Source of the DNA: an uncultured Erysipelotrichaceae bacterium
Lineage (GTDB): Bacteria > Bacillota_I > Bacilli_A > RFN20 > CAG-288
DNA length: 35,124 bases
NCBI GenBank assembly: GCA_902771745.1
Contig: CACXYG010000003.1
Coordinates: forward strand, 1-35,124
Reading direction: 5' to 3'
Part shown: positions 15,997 to 24,071 of the stretch, in pieces
Position numbering within the stretch: position 1 is the first letter of the stretch
Layout of the letters: each line of letters starts with the position of its first letter
The notes under the pieces: model-generated
Told to the model about the DNA's origin: nothing
The model's input: the letters and a program-made list of their open reading frames with translations, nothing else
Databases searched by the model: none
Program-made: the position numbers and the translations under genes

Positions 15997-16206
15997 CTAG
16001 ATGGAAATCTTTGATGGATACGAAATATCCTGATCTAAGTATAGAAAAAAGCCACCCAAAGGCAGCTCTTTATCATACGTCATCGCAGGAAGATCATTTT
16101 TGTCCAACTGAGGAAAAACGACTTTGTCCAACGACACAAATTGTTGACGTTGGACAGTTGGATCCATCCATTTTTGAATGTCTTCAGTTATCTTTCGAAG
16201 GAGCAT
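15997..16206 (-). pseudogene. Truncated protein resembling the N-terminus of an AAA-type ATPase
   Basis: A 69-residue reading frame with an excellent ribosome site (TGGAGGTGTTGAT before the ATG). The first twenty residues (MLLRKITEDIQKWMDPTVQR) resemble the start of AAA_14/DUF4143-type ATPases, where a short helix and a Trp precede the Walker A loop. No Walker A follows; the frame continues into DLPAMTYDKELPLGGFFLY and stops. The body of such an ATPase (about 400 residues) is missing, so this is probably a deletion remnant whose 5' signals survive. A genuine small protein is possible. Three spaced repeats lie upstream. Confidence 0.4.
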
Positions 16207-16239
16207 ATCAACACCTCCATCATGAATATTACAACACTA

Positions 16240-16319
16240 TTTGCGTTTTTCTAACCAAAATTTACTTGATATTTGCATTTTTCTAACCTAAATTCCTATT
16301 AAAATTGCATTTTTCCAAC
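16240..16319 (-). repeat. Three direct repeats (iterons) at exact 32-bp spacing
   Basis: TTTGCGTTTTTCTAACC (16240-16256), TTTGCATTTTTCTAACC (16272-16288) and a third copy, TTGCATTTTTCCAAC (16305-16319). The repeat period is 32 bp, about three turns of the helix, so all copies face one side of the DNA. They lie 34-113 bp upstream of the ATPase-like remnant, the position of a regulatory array. The spacers between copies are unrelated. Confidence 0.8.
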
Positions 16320-16344
16320 AAAAAAAAGGCCTTCGAGGAGGCCT
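16320..16344 (-). terminator. Terminator for the tRNA-Ala transcript
   Basis: AGGCCT (16327-16332) pairs with AGGCCT (16339-16344). On the minus strand the stem is followed by eight T residues, about 70 bp downstream of the tRNA 3' end. Confidence 0.75.
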
Positions 16345-16414
16345 GATCTATATTAGATAAATCATTCATACAAAGTCGGATAAATGACTTTGGTCAATGA
16401 CAATTCTACTATAC

Positions 16415-16490
16415 TGGTGGAGCCAACCGGGATCGAACCGGCGACCTCCTCGTTGCGAACGAGGCGCTCTCCCAACTGAGCTATAGCCCC
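16415..16490 (-). tRNA. tRNA-Ala (anticodon CGC)
   Basis: The 76-nt minus-strand sequence folds as a full cloverleaf: acceptor GGGGCTA/TGGCTCC, D arm GCTC/GAGC, anticodon stem CCTCG/CGAGG with loop TTCGCAA, and T arm GCCGG/CCGGT. The CCA end is encoded. The anticodon at positions 34-36 is CGC, and G3:U70 in the acceptor stem is the alanine identity pair. It would read only GCG codons, which are uncommon in these genes, so it must be a minor alanine tRNA beside a TGC species elsewhere. Confidence 0.96.
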
Positions 16491-16526
16491 AAAGCGAAAA
16501 GATTATAGTTTATTTTGAAGAAATTA

Positions 16527-17030
16527 TCAATCGTTGATGTAATCGAGAATCACTCGATAGGCATCTATTAATCTTTCTAAAGACATCGCGGCATTGGCTG
16601 CGCTTGGAGAAGGTAGAGCAATGTTATCATTACCGATATATTTACGATAGACATCATAAGAGGCTTTACCAGTGGTAAAAACAGCCTTGATCTCATGTTC
16701 TTTTCTGATGGCATCTAAAATAGGTTTCGAAGAGACGACGTTCTTGATACTAGCATCGCTAGAGGCGTGAATATCACACTCATAGATAGAATCATATAAG
16801 GCGATATGATGTCTGGTTAAGAAGTCTTTTCTCGCTTCAGTACCTATCGGTTCTTCTTCCTGAAAAACACCCGCCAAAGCTTTATAGAAGCGATTGGTTT
16901 TATGGGCGTAATAAAAGTTGGCTGCTCTAGTCGCAATGCTTGGTAAAGAACCTAGAATCAGAATCTTACAGCCTTCTGGTACAAAAGGTACTAAACTCTC
17001 ATGAGTGACGTGATTATATTGGTATTCCAT
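16527..17030 (-). CDS. Hypoxanthine/uracil-DNA glycosylase-like protein (UDG superfamily)
   Basis: A 167-residue protein with the UDG-superfamily start ILILGSLPS followed by FYYAHKTNRFYKAL, the pattern of the hypoxanthine-DNA glycosylase (family 6) branch. The C-terminal motif is LPSPSAANAAMS. It should remove deaminated purines or pyrimidines from DNA in base-excision repair. Two ATGs are in frame (17036 and 17030). A TG-extended -10 (TGTTAGAAT, 17045-17037) ends one base before the first ATG, so transcription should start at the second. The second start with a leaderless mRNA is therefore chosen, and no ribosome site is seen. It is monocistronic, 36 bp upstream of the tRNA and on the same strand. 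Confidence 0.82.
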   Translation of the reverse strand: MEYQYNHVTHESLVPFVPEGCKILILGSLPSIATRAANFYYAHKTNRFYKALAGVFQEEEPIGTEARKDFLTRHHIALYDSIYECDIHASSDASIKNVVSSKPILDAIRKEHEIKAVFTTGKASYDVYRKYIGNDNIALPSPSAANAAMSLERLIDAYRVILDYIND

Positions 17031-17036
17031 GGGCAT

Positions 17037-17045
17037 ATTCTAACA
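17037..17045 (-). promoter_or_regulatory. Extended -10 giving a leaderless mRNA for the DNA glycosylase
   Basis: On the minus strand TGT-TAGAAT stands exactly six bases before ATG GAA at 17030, so the transcript should begin at the A of the start codon. No recognisable -35 is present, which an extended -10 can tolerate. Confidence 0.5.
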
Positions 17046-17107
17046 TAAATCAAAAAGAAAAATGGTCTTCCCGCCCACTGAAGGAGAGAAGACCAAGGTT
17101 TTGCTTT

Positions 17108-17644
17108 TTACTTCTTGACGATCGTGACAGATTCAACCAGGTTCTTACCAGTTAAACCAGAGACGAGGAGAAGAACAGCGTAGATGATTAAGACAATACC
17201 TAAGATGAGAGAGGCAAATCTTCTTAAGTCACCAACGTTGAACCATAAGAGCATACCGAAGGTGAATAAGATAGCGCCAGTGATCAAGATGACAAGGCAA
17301 CCAGCCATGTTGCGCTTGTTAGCAAGACCGAGAACACCATCTAAGATGAATAAGCTGCCGATGACGATCATCAATAAGGAGATGAGTTCGAAATAGGCGC
17401 CAAATAAGGCAATCGGTGGAAGTAAGGCTAAACCGATTGTAAGTAAGATACCACCGGTCATACCGAAGCTGCTTAACACACCTTTGGTCTTGATCAAACT
17501 AGCGACAATCAAGCAGCCGCCAGCTACCAATAACGTGATGGAGAAGATCCAGCCGATGATGGCGTTACCGCTGACACCGACACAAAGGAGGATACCAATC
17601 ACGAGGTAAATAATACCGTTGATAATCAAATCGTTCTTTTTCAT
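17108..17644 (-). CDS. DUF308/HdeD-like membrane protein
   Basis: A 178-residue, very hydrophobic protein with about six membrane segments in a repeated pattern of Gly-rich helices joined by short loops. Typical features are IINGIIYLVIGILLCVGVSG at the start and a middle SLFILDGVLGLANKR. The C-terminus, ESVTIVKK, is short and basic. This matches the DUF308/HdeD-like group, whose E. coli member is linked to acid stress, though the role in Bacillota is unknown. GAAAGGAAAATAGAA precedes the ATG. It is divergent from the glycerate kinase gene; their starts are only 66 bp apart. Confidence 0.7.
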   Translation of the reverse strand: MKKNDLIINGIIYLVIGILLCVGVSGNAIIGWIFSITLLVAGGCLIVASLIKTKGVLSSFGMTGGILLTIGLALLPPIALFGAYFELISLLMIVIGSLFILDGVLGLANKRNMAGCLVILITGAILFTFGMLLWFNVGDLRRFASLILGIVLIIYAVLLLVSGLTGKNLVESVTIVKK

Positions 17645-17689
17645 TTCTATTTTCCTTTCTTTTTTGCAAGATTTAATATAGTCTTTTCC

Positions 17690-17710
17690 TATAATATTTA
17701 AAAGCCCAAA
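17690..17710 (+). promoter_or_regulatory. TATAAT box close to the glycerate kinase start
   Basis: A perfect TATAAT (17690-17695) lies 15 bp before the ATG at 17711, leaving a leader of about eight bases with no ribosome site. The best -35 (TTGCAA, 17664-17669) is 20 bp away, so it is weak. Confidence 0.5.
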
Positions 17711-18805
17711 ATGAAAATTTTATTGATTCCTGATTCCTTTAAAGGAACTCTTACATCACAAGAAGTAATCAACATCATCAAGATGGAACTCTCTATAAAG
17801 TATCCCTCAGCTTGTATTGTTGGTTACCCTTTTGCGGATGGTGGAGAAGGTAGTCTAGCCTGTCTGAAAGAAGTCTTATCCGACTATCAGGAATTTCATA
17901 AAGAAGTCATCGCTTGTGAACTAGATAACACCAGAGATGCCTCTTATTTAATCAGTAATAATAAAGCCATCATCGATTCCTCGCTTGTCATGGGTTTGCC
18001 TTATAGCAAGAAGAATCCTTTTATCACCACGACTTATGGCGTTGGTCAACTGATTTTAGATGCGCTTGATAAAGGCAGTCGAAAATTCATCATCACCATC
18101 GGTGGCTCTTCTACCAATGATGGTGGTGCTGGTATGTTATCTGCTTTAGGTGTTACTTTCTATCATCAAAACAAACCGTTCATTCCTACTGGTGGGACGT
18201 TAAATGATATCGATATGGTTGATACTTCTAATCTGGATAAAAGATTAAAAGACTGTGAGTTCAAAATCTTATCCGATGTTACCAACCCACTTCTTGGAAG
18301 TCAGGGTGCTACTTATACTTACGCCTTACAAAAAGGTGCTTCAAAACATGATTTACCTTTGTTAGAAGAAGGAATGAAGCATTATGCTTCTTTGTTAAAT
18401 AATCATAAAGAAGAGATTCCTGGAAGTGGTGCTGCTGGTGGTTTAGGGTATGGATTTTTATCCTTCTTGAACAGTAGGATTGTCTCAGGTGCACAAGAGA
18501 TTTTAAATCTTTATCATTTTGATGAAAGAATTGCGGATATTGATATTGTTATCACCGGAGAAGGAAAGACCGATGCTTCTTCTTTACAGGGAAAATGTAT
18601 TTCTGTTGTTGCAAAGCACTGTCAAAACAAGAGACTTATTCTTCTTTCTGGTTATGTGGATCCCCGTGTCTATGATTCTTTAAAAGAAATCGGGTTTTCT
18701 GAGATATATTCCATTCAACAAGACACAAAGAAATCTTTTGAAGAAATAAAAGCACATGCTGAGGATGATTTAAAGGCGAGTGTAGTAAAATATATATCAT
18801 GTTAG
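17711..18805 (+). CDS. glxK: Glycerate kinase (GarK/GlxK family)
   Basis: A 364-residue protein of typical length for the bacterial glycerate kinase family, which phosphorylates glycerate with ATP. Landmarks are MKILLIPDSFKGTLTSQEV at the start, FADGGEG near 43, the glycine-rich GGSSTNDGGAGM loop near 131, PGSGAAGGLGYG and ITGEGKTD near 280. The product (2- or 3-phosphoglycerate) enters glycolysis. The last codons overlap the ATG of the next gene by seven bases, so the two are translationally coupled. No other glycerate, tartronate or glyoxylate gene is nearby. The expected mRNA leader is very short and has no ribosome site. Confidence 0.93.
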   Translation: MKILLIPDSFKGTLTSQEVINIIKMELSIKYPSACIVGYPFADGGEGSLACLKEVLSDYQEFHKEVIACELDNTRDASYLISNNKAIIDSSLVMGLPYSKKNPFITTTYGVGQLILDALDKGSRKFIITIGGSSTNDGGAGMLSALGVTFYHQNKPFIPTGGTLNDIDMVDTSNLDKRLKDCEFKILSDVTNPLLGSQGATYTYALQKGASKHDLPLLEEGMKHYASLLNNHKEEIPGSGAAGGLGYGFLSFLNSRIVSGAQEILNLYHFDERIADIDIVITGEGKTDASSLQGKCISVVAKHCQNKRLILLSGYVDPRVYDSLKEIGFSEIYSIQQDTKKSFEEIKAHAEDDLKASVVKYISC

Positions 18806-19596
18806 AAAAAGATCATTCCCCTCGTTCTATCCGTGTTCGTTTCACTGGGATTATGACCCTGGTCTTTTTGCTTGGCTTCATCATCTCTTTGATCATCACC
18901 ATTCAAACGGGAACAAAAGATGATAGTGGTAATGTCATTTATTCTTCTGTTGGCCTAGGTTTTAATTTCTTCTTCACTATCGGATTTGGTCTCTTCTTCC
19001 TCTTATTTATCCTCTTCTACATCGTCCGCTTTGTCAAACAGGTCAAAGGACCAGCCTTAAAGATGACACCCAAAGAAGAATTCAAAGATGAATATGATCT
19101 CGGTCAACATATCGCTGATGTCGAGACATCCAAGATTCCTTATCTACCATTCTTCCAGCTGTCTTTTTATAACTATAAGAAAGATATCTTAGTCTTATTT
19201 CCCGTCTCTATCTTCTCTTTGATTCTCGGTTTATACCTGACCTTAGCAAAAGTGGAGACAAGAGTCGGTATCACCTTAATCGTCTTATTTGCTGTCGCTT
19301 TTCTGATCTCGATGATCCTCCTCTTTATCCTTCCTTGGATCGATATGTTAAAACAAGATACCACGTTGCAAAAGAAGCTTTCTATCTATCAAGATAAACT
19401 CTATTTTGAAGTAGACACCTTCCCTCAGGAATTCACCTTCTCCATGTGTCATAAATCTATGGAAAACAAGGATGTTTTGATCTTTATCTTCTATCGTGAC
19501 GGACAGAAGAGATTCTTCTTCCAGAAAAAAGATATGGATGAAAAGACATTTGCATTCTTGCAATTAAAAGCTCAACAGGTAAATAATAACAACTGA
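18799..19596 (+). CDS. Membrane protein with a YcxB-like C-terminal domain, unknown function
   Basis: A 265-residue protein with four likely membrane helices (about 15-37, 52-76, 128-147 and 155-178). These are separated by a cytoplasmic loop of about 50 residues and followed by a soluble beta-rich C-terminal domain of about 75 residues (LSIYQDKLYFEV, then FIFYRDGQKRFFFQKK). That domain layout resembles YcxB-like proteins, but the match is weak. The gene overlaps glycerate kinase by seven bases and ends two bases before priA, so the three form one operon. Function unknown. Confidence 0.75.
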   Translation: MLEKDHSPRSIRVRFTGIMTLVFLLGFIISLIITIQTGTKDDSGNVIYSSVGLGFNFFFTIGFGLFFLLFILFYIVRFVKQVKGPALKMTPKEEFKDEYDLGQHIADVETSKIPYLPFFQLSFYNYKKDILVLFPVSIFSLILGLYLTLAKVETRVGITLIVLFAVAFLISMILLFILPWIDMLKQDTTLQKKLSIYQDKLYFEVDTFPQEFTFSMCHKSMENKDVLIFIFYRDGQKRFFFQKKDMDEKTFAFLQLKAQQVNNNN

Positions 19597-19597
19597 T

Positions 19598-21814
19598 ATG
19601 TTCTATCTTGTAAAGGTATTGATCGGCCGTGCTATCGTCGCATTAGATAGACCCTTTTCCTACTATAGTGAGGATGAAACCATCACCCAGGGAATGAGAG
19701 TCATGGTTTCTTTTGGTTCTTCCAAAGAAACCATCGGTTTTGTCGTTGAGAAGCCTCAGATGATCAACATGACCTTAGAAGAATACGAAAAAGAACACGA
19801 TATCCATCTAGCTAAGATCATCCGCAAAGTCGATGATGAACCATTATTAGATGATTCTTTACTCTTATTAGCCAAGAATATCGCTAGCTATTATCACTCT
19901 GACCTGATCAGAGTCTTCAACAGCATGTTGCCACCAAGTCTCAAGCCGAAGAATTCTGCGTTAAACAAACCTCAGGGTAAGTTTGTCGACTTCTTCTTTG
20001 CTAACGATTATGACTATTCTTTACTCTCTAAGAATGAAAAGACGCTCTATTTCAAAATCAAAGAGAGTGAAAATGGTATCCGTGCTAGTAAAATCACCGC
20101 GAAAAAATCATTAGAAAATCTATTAGAAAAGAATGCCTTACGTAAAGAATCCATTCCAGTTTCTCGCATTCCTGAAATTGAAGCTTCCGAGCTAGTTCCT
20201 TTTGATTTGACCAAAGAACAAAACGACGCTTATGAAGCTATCTATCAGGGAAAAGACAAAGAAACCTTCCTTTTACAAGGTGTCACCGGTTCTGGTAAAA
20301 CGGAAATCTATATCCGCTTAGCTGAGACCTATTTAAAAGAAAACAAAGGTGTCTTGATCCTGATTCCCGAAATCGCCCTGACCGACCATATGGCTAACGT
20401 CTTTGCATCCCACTTCAAAGACACCATCTCCATCTTGAATTCTTCTTTAGGAGATAGCCGAAAGTATGATGAATACAAACGCATTCTCTCTGGAGAAAGC
20501 AAGGTTGTTTTAGGAACAAGAAGTGCAGTTTTTGCTCCGATTAGAGATTTAGGTATCATCATCATTGATGAAGAGCACTCTAATTCCTACAAACAGGATA
20601 ACGTCCCTTATTATGATGCGATCAAAGTCGCTCAGATGAGAGCCCAGATCGAAAGTTGTAAAGTTGTACTAGGTTCGGCAACCCCGCGTGTCATCGATAA
20701 AGCCAGAGCAAGCCATCATCTTTACACTCCCGTCTATCTCAACACGCGTTATTCCAAGAACCAGGAAAAAGAACTCATCATCGTCGATATGAATCATTCC
20801 GATGTCTTGGATGCCAAAGTATCTAGTTTGATCTCCATTCCTTTACAAGATGAAATCAGCAAGACCTTAGCAAGACACGAACAAGTCATGATTTTAATCA
20901 ATCGTCGTGGCTATGCACCAACTTATACCTGTCGAAAATGTCACGACACTGCCAAATGTCCAAACTGTGGTATTCCTTTAAGTCTGCATAAAAGAGATAA
21001 CTCTCTTCGCTGTCATCATTGCGGATATCATATCAACACGTATGACTATAAGTGTGAATGTGGTAGTCGTGACTTCTCTAGTCTTGGTTATGGAACTGAG
21101 AGAGCCTATGAAGAATTAAAGATGCTCTATCCACTAGCCAAGATTACCAGATTAGATAGCGATATCTCTTCAAATGAAGTACGTCATGAAGTCTTACAGT
21201 CCTTTGCGGATGGTGAGACGGATATCATCGTCGGTACACAAGTCATCGCCAAAGGTCATGATTTTCCTCGTGTCACTCTAGCAGCTATGCTAGATGCGGA
21301 TAGTTCTTTACGTCTTCCTACCTATCTTGCCAACGAAGAAACCTTTGATTTGATCTCCCAATTTGTTGGAAGAGTAGGTAGAAAAGATTTGCAAGGCAGA
21401 GTATTACTGCAAACCTATGTCCCTGATAACCAGGTGATTCAACTTGCTGCCAAGCAAGATTATGAAGCCTTCTATCAGTTAGAGATGGAAGAGAGAAAGA
21501 GATATCAATATCCACCCTATACCTATCTTGCCCAGATCACCATCAAAGCCATGGATTCTTCCTACGCTCAAAAGGTCGGTGATAAGGTCAGAGAATACCT
21601 TCTTTCGGCCATTGGAAACAAGCGATTTAACGTCTATGGACCAACAGCTCCATATATTCCTCACATTAATGGAAGATATTATCGAAACATTTTGATAAAA
21701 TATAAATCTCCTGAAGAGGCAAATGAAATCTTCAGGGGTCTCAAGACCATTCGTCTTGCGAATAAAGATGCCGAAATCCTGATCAACATCGACCCGGGTA
21801 ATGAAGGTATCTAG
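19598..21814 (+). CDS. priA: Primosomal protein N' (replication restart helicase PriA)
   Basis: A 738-residue superfamily 2 helicase that reloads the replisome at stalled forks. The N-terminal DNA-binding part (IVALDRPFSYY) is followed by Walker A GVTGSGKTEIY near 228, Walker B with DEEH near 323, and the GSATPR motif near 358. A cluster of Cys pairs for two zinc ions (CRKCHDTAKCPNC, CHHCG and CECGS, about 446-488) comes next, then helicase motifs V-VI (GTQVIAKGHDFP, QFVGRVGR). Length and order are standard. It starts two bases after the upstream stop, coupling it to the glycerate kinase operon. Confidence 0.97.
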   Translation: MFYLVKVLIGRAIVALDRPFSYYSEDETITQGMRVMVSFGSSKETIGFVVEKPQMINMTLEEYEKEHDIHLAKIIRKVDDEPLLDDSLLLLAKNIASYYHSDLIRVFNSMLPPSLKPKNSALNKPQGKFVDFFFANDYDYSLLSKNEKTLYFKIKESENGIRASKITAKKSLENLLEKNALRKESIPVSRIPEIEASELVPFDLTKEQNDAYEAIYQGKDKETFLLQGVTGSGKTEIYIRLAETYLKENKGVLILIPEIALTDHMANVFASHFKDTISILNSSLGDSRKYDEYKRILSGESKVVLGTRSAVFAPIRDLGIIIIDEEHSNSYKQDNVPYYDAIKVAQMRAQIESCKVVLGSATPRVIDKARASHHLYTPVYLNTRYSKNQEKELIIVDMNHSDVLDAKVSSLISIPLQDEISKTLARHEQVMILINRRGYAPTYTCRKCHDTAKCPNCGIPLSLHKRDNSLRCHHCGYHINTYDYKCECGSRDFSSLGYGTERAYEELKMLYPLAKITRLDSDISSNEVRHEVLQSFADGETDIIVGTQVIAKGHDFPRVTLAAMLDADSSLRLPTYLANEETFDLISQFVGRVGRKDLQGRVLLQTYVPDNQVIQLAAKQDYEAFYQLEMEERKRYQYPPYTYLAQITIKAMDSSYAQKVGDKVREYLLSAIGNKRFNVYGPTAPYIPHINGRYYRNILIKYKSPEEANEIFRGLKTIRLANKDAEILINIDPGNEGI

Positions 21815-21829
21815 AAAGGAAAACCCTAT

Positions 21830-22423
21830 ATGATTACAGTCTCTTTATTAGGTATGGACTACTATGAGGCAATCAACCAGACCAAGTTACTTCACAAGAA
21901 GTTAAAGGAAGCTTATGGTGTTGAAGATAACGAGTTAGAATTCTTCGCTCCTGATTCTTTCATCATCCATGATGGCTTTGAACAGACTTCTTTCCGTTTA
22001 AATGTCAAAGTCGAAGCTCCTTATGATGAACAGGACAAGGAAGAAATGGTCAGAGATATCATCTTTGAATCCTTGAAGAATGTCGCCATTCATATCCGTG
22101 TTGTCTTCAACTACTTTGATCCTGAACACGAATACATCAAGATTGATCCAGATTATCCAGAATACATGAATGACAAGAACACCGTCAAAGCTGATGATCA
22201 TGATCATGAAGATGACTTCGATCCAGCCGAATATGATGAAATCCATGATGAACCATACATGGGCGACATCATCTCTGAATTTGATGATTACATCAAAGAA
22301 AATCCAGATGCTTCCAACGAAGAAGTCTATGCTGCTTTAGCTGGTATCAGAGATAAGGTCACCGCTTCTCATCATGAAACTGATGAAGACCAACAGGCTT
22401 TCGAAGACGCCGAAGCGGACTAA
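21830..22423 (+). CDS. Acidic conserved-looking hypothetical protein
   Basis: A 197-residue protein starting 15 bp after priA with AGAAAGGAAAACC as ribosome site. The N-terminal 90 residues form an alternating strand/helix domain (MITVSLLGMDYYEA, then a long hydrophilic helix, SFRLNVKVEAPY and NVAIHIRVVFNYF). The rest is strongly acidic and probably flexible, with a His/Asp cluster (DDHDHEDDFDP, about 122-132) that could bind metal. There are no membrane segments or signal peptide. I do not recognise a characterised family. Position suggests co-transcription with priA; a strong terminator follows. Confidence 0.7.
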   Translation: MITVSLLGMDYYEAINQTKLLHKKLKEAYGVEDNELEFFAPDSFIIHDGFEQTSFRLNVKVEAPYDEQDKEEMVRDIIFESLKNVAIHIRVVFNYFDPEHEYIKIDPDYPEYMNDKNTVKADDHDHEDDFDPAEYDEIHDEPYMGDIISEFDDYIKENPDASNEEVYAALAGIRDKVTASHHETDEDQQAFEDAEAD

Positions 22424-22444
22424 TCTTTCCAAAGTATAAAATAA

Positions 22445-22490
22445 GGGATATCCAGAAATAGATCATAAGTCTATTATGGATATCCCGTTT
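22445..22490. terminator. Long bidirectional terminator
   Basis: GGGATATCCA (22445-22454) pairs with TGGATATCCC (22477-22486), with an inner AATAGA/TCTATT stem (22457-22462 with 22470-22475). A T-rich tract follows on the plus strand and an A-rich one precedes it. It separates convergent genes. Confidence 0.85.
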
Positions 22491-22505
22491 TGATTATTTT
22501 GATTT

Positions 22506-22901
22506 TTAAGCGTCTGGTCCTTCAATCTCACCCTTATCAGCAACGATGAAGCTTTCAAAGCTGAAACTGATGGTTAATGGATTACCATCGCTGGTGAAAT
22601 TAAAGCCTTCTAATTCTAAAGAGAGATGATCGGCACTATGTTCTACCTTGATGGTCTTATAGTTATCGCATTCTTCACCAGTGATGGTAAAGTTTTTCAC
22701 TCCCTTAAAGGTCAATAAGAAGAGATGACCGTTCAAGCCGTCACAACAATCATGGCCATCTTCATCATCATGATGATCATGAGCGGAATCTTCTTCGTTG
22801 TCACCGACAACAAGAAGCGTTAAAACATCCTCTTTTAAAGTGTGACGAATAATTTCCGTATGTTGAAGATTTGATAAATCAAGAAGATCACTTTTCAGCA
22901 T
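22506..22901 (-). CDS. Small protein with His/Asp/Cys-rich loop, unknown function
   Basis: A 131-residue protein without membrane segments. It is mostly beta strands (VLTLLVVGD, HLFLLTFKGVKNFTI, HLSLELEGFNF, LTISFSFESFIVAD). A striking insert, DSAHDHHDDEDGHDCCDG (about 40-57), has four His, two adjacent Cys and seven Asp/Glu, which strongly suggests metal binding. Its start overlaps the upstream membrane-protein gene by 14 bases, so the two are coupled. No family is recognised; a metal-binding or storage role is inference from composition only. Confidence 0.65.
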   Translation of the reverse strand: MLKSDLLDLSNLQHTEIIRHTLKEDVLTLLVVGDNEEDSAHDHHDDEDGHDCCDGLNGHLFLLTFKGVKNFTITGEECDNYKTIKVEHSADHLSLELEGFNFTSDGNPLTISFSFESFIVADKGEIEGPDA

Positions 22902-23265
22902 TGTTGTTGTCCTTTTCTTCAGTGATGATCACCGTCTTACCATCGACGATTTCTTTTTTGACTGGTTTCTTATCACTTGGTTTCTTGAAGAAGATATAGA
23001 AGATATCTAAAGCGAGAACCAAAGCGGTCAAGACCCAATAAAGAATCAAGACGATGATATCCGCACTCGTTGGACCAGCAGTCTCAACCACATCATTGGT
23101 GTACTTTGTACTATCGCCAAACAAGGTTAAACCATTGGCAAGAGAAACGGTAAAACCGATGCACATATACAGAGCAAAAATAGCAATCGCTGACATAAAA
23201 CCGATGATAATCCAATCGGCGATGGAGATCTTTTTGAAACGATCAAAATAATTATTGTTTTTCAT
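22888..23265 (-). CDS. Two-helix membrane protein, unknown function
   Basis: A 125-residue protein with two membrane segments (about 18-42 and 68-91). The region between them is Gly/Thr-rich and probably outside the cell, and the C-terminal tail is Lys/Glu-rich and cytoplasmic (PSDKKPVKKEIVDGKTVIIT). No known family is recognised. It is the first gene of a two-gene unit with the His/Cys-rich protein, overlapping it by 14 bases. The pair lies between two terminators. A joint role at the membrane in metal handling is only a guess from the partner's composition. Confidence 0.65.
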   Translation of the reverse strand: MKNNNYFDRFKKISIADWIIIGFMSAIAIFALYMCIGFTVSLANGLTLFGDSTKYTNDVVETAGPTSADIIVLILYWVLTALVLALDIFYIFFKKPSDKKPVKKEIVDGKTVIITEEKDNNNAEK

Positions 23266-23309
23266 AGGCCTTATTGTAACACATTCTCAAAACATTCAAA
23301 TAGAAGAAA

Positions 23310-23329
23310 TGCCCTTCTTTCGAAGGGCA
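23310..23329 (-). terminator. Terminator after the YebC-family gene
   Basis: TGCCCTTC (23310-23317) pairs with GAAGGGCA (23322-23329) around a four-base loop; on the minus strand ATTTCTTC follows. It lies 14 bp past the YebC-family stop codon. Confidence 0.75.
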
Positions 23330-23342
23330 CATAAATTTTTGA

Positions 23343-24071
23343 TTAGAGATTACCGTTGTGATAAACGCCCTGGACGTCTTCACATTCATCTAAATCATCG
23401 ATGAGCTTTTGAAGCTTATCCTTGTCATCATCGCTGATGTTATCAACAGTGACGGATGGGACATAGGTGACTTCGCAAGTGGAGAAGTCATCTTCACCGA
23501 CAGCGAATTCAGACATACAGACTTCACGAGCGTGATTTAAAGCTTCTGGAGTGACCTGGATGACGACAGTGCTTTCATCCTTGTCGACGTTCTGAAGATC
23601 GACATCGTTCATGATGAGGCTTTCTTCGATTTCTTCGTTGGACTTGTCGCTATCGAAGGAGATGACACCCATCTTCTGGAAGTTGAAAGCAGCGCAACCG
23701 GAGTTACCGACGTTACCGCCATGATGTGTGAAGCAAGCTCTGACAGCAGAGAAAGCTCTCTTTTCGTTGTCGCTTAAAGTATCGACCATGATGGCGACAC
23801 CAGCAGGACCGAAGCCTTCATATCTACCTGGAATGAAGTCGGCGGAATCCTTGGACTTAGCCTTGGCAACAGCTCTATCGATAACATCTCTGGTGACGTG
23901 CTGAGCTTTCCACTTTTCAATCGCAGATCTTAAAGCGAGGTTTTCTTTTGGATCAGGAACACCAGACTTAGCAGCAAGATAAATTTCCTTACTAGCTCTG
24001 TTGAATAACGCGGACTTAGCGGCGTTTGTTTGAGCCATTCTCTTAGCTCTGACTTCATGTGCTCTACCCAT
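23343..24071 (-). CDS. YebC/PmpR-family protein (TACO1-like)
   Basis: A 242-residue protein with the family's N-terminal helical domain (MGRAHEVRAKRMAQTNAAKS, then ERA-type basic helices), the central GRYEGFGPAGVAIMVDTLSDN signature, and GGNVGNSGCAAFNFQKMG. The family is annotated as transcriptional regulators, and recent work ties members to translation of proline-rich stretches. The start at 24071 is chosen because MGRAHE is the family start and GAGG lies nine bases upstream; a longer frame from 24110 adds only a lysine-rich stretch. It is monocistronic with its own terminator. Confidence 0.93.
   Translation of the reverse strand: MGRAHEVRAKRMAQTNAAKSALFNRASKEIYLAAKSGVPDPKENLALRSAIEKWKAQHVTRDVIDRAVAKAKSKDSADFIPGRYEGFGPAGVAIMVDTLSDNEKRAFSAVRACFTHHGGNVGNSGCAAFNFQKMGVISFDSDKSNEEIEESLIMNDVDLQNVDKDESTVVIQVTPEALNHAREVCMSEFAVGEDDFSTCEVTYVPSVTVDNISDDDKDKLQKLIDDLDECEDVQGVYHNGNL

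Noticed and set aside
16240..16319. CRISPR array
   Set aside because: Only three short, imperfect repeats with 15-bp spacers and no cas genes; regulatory iterons fit better.
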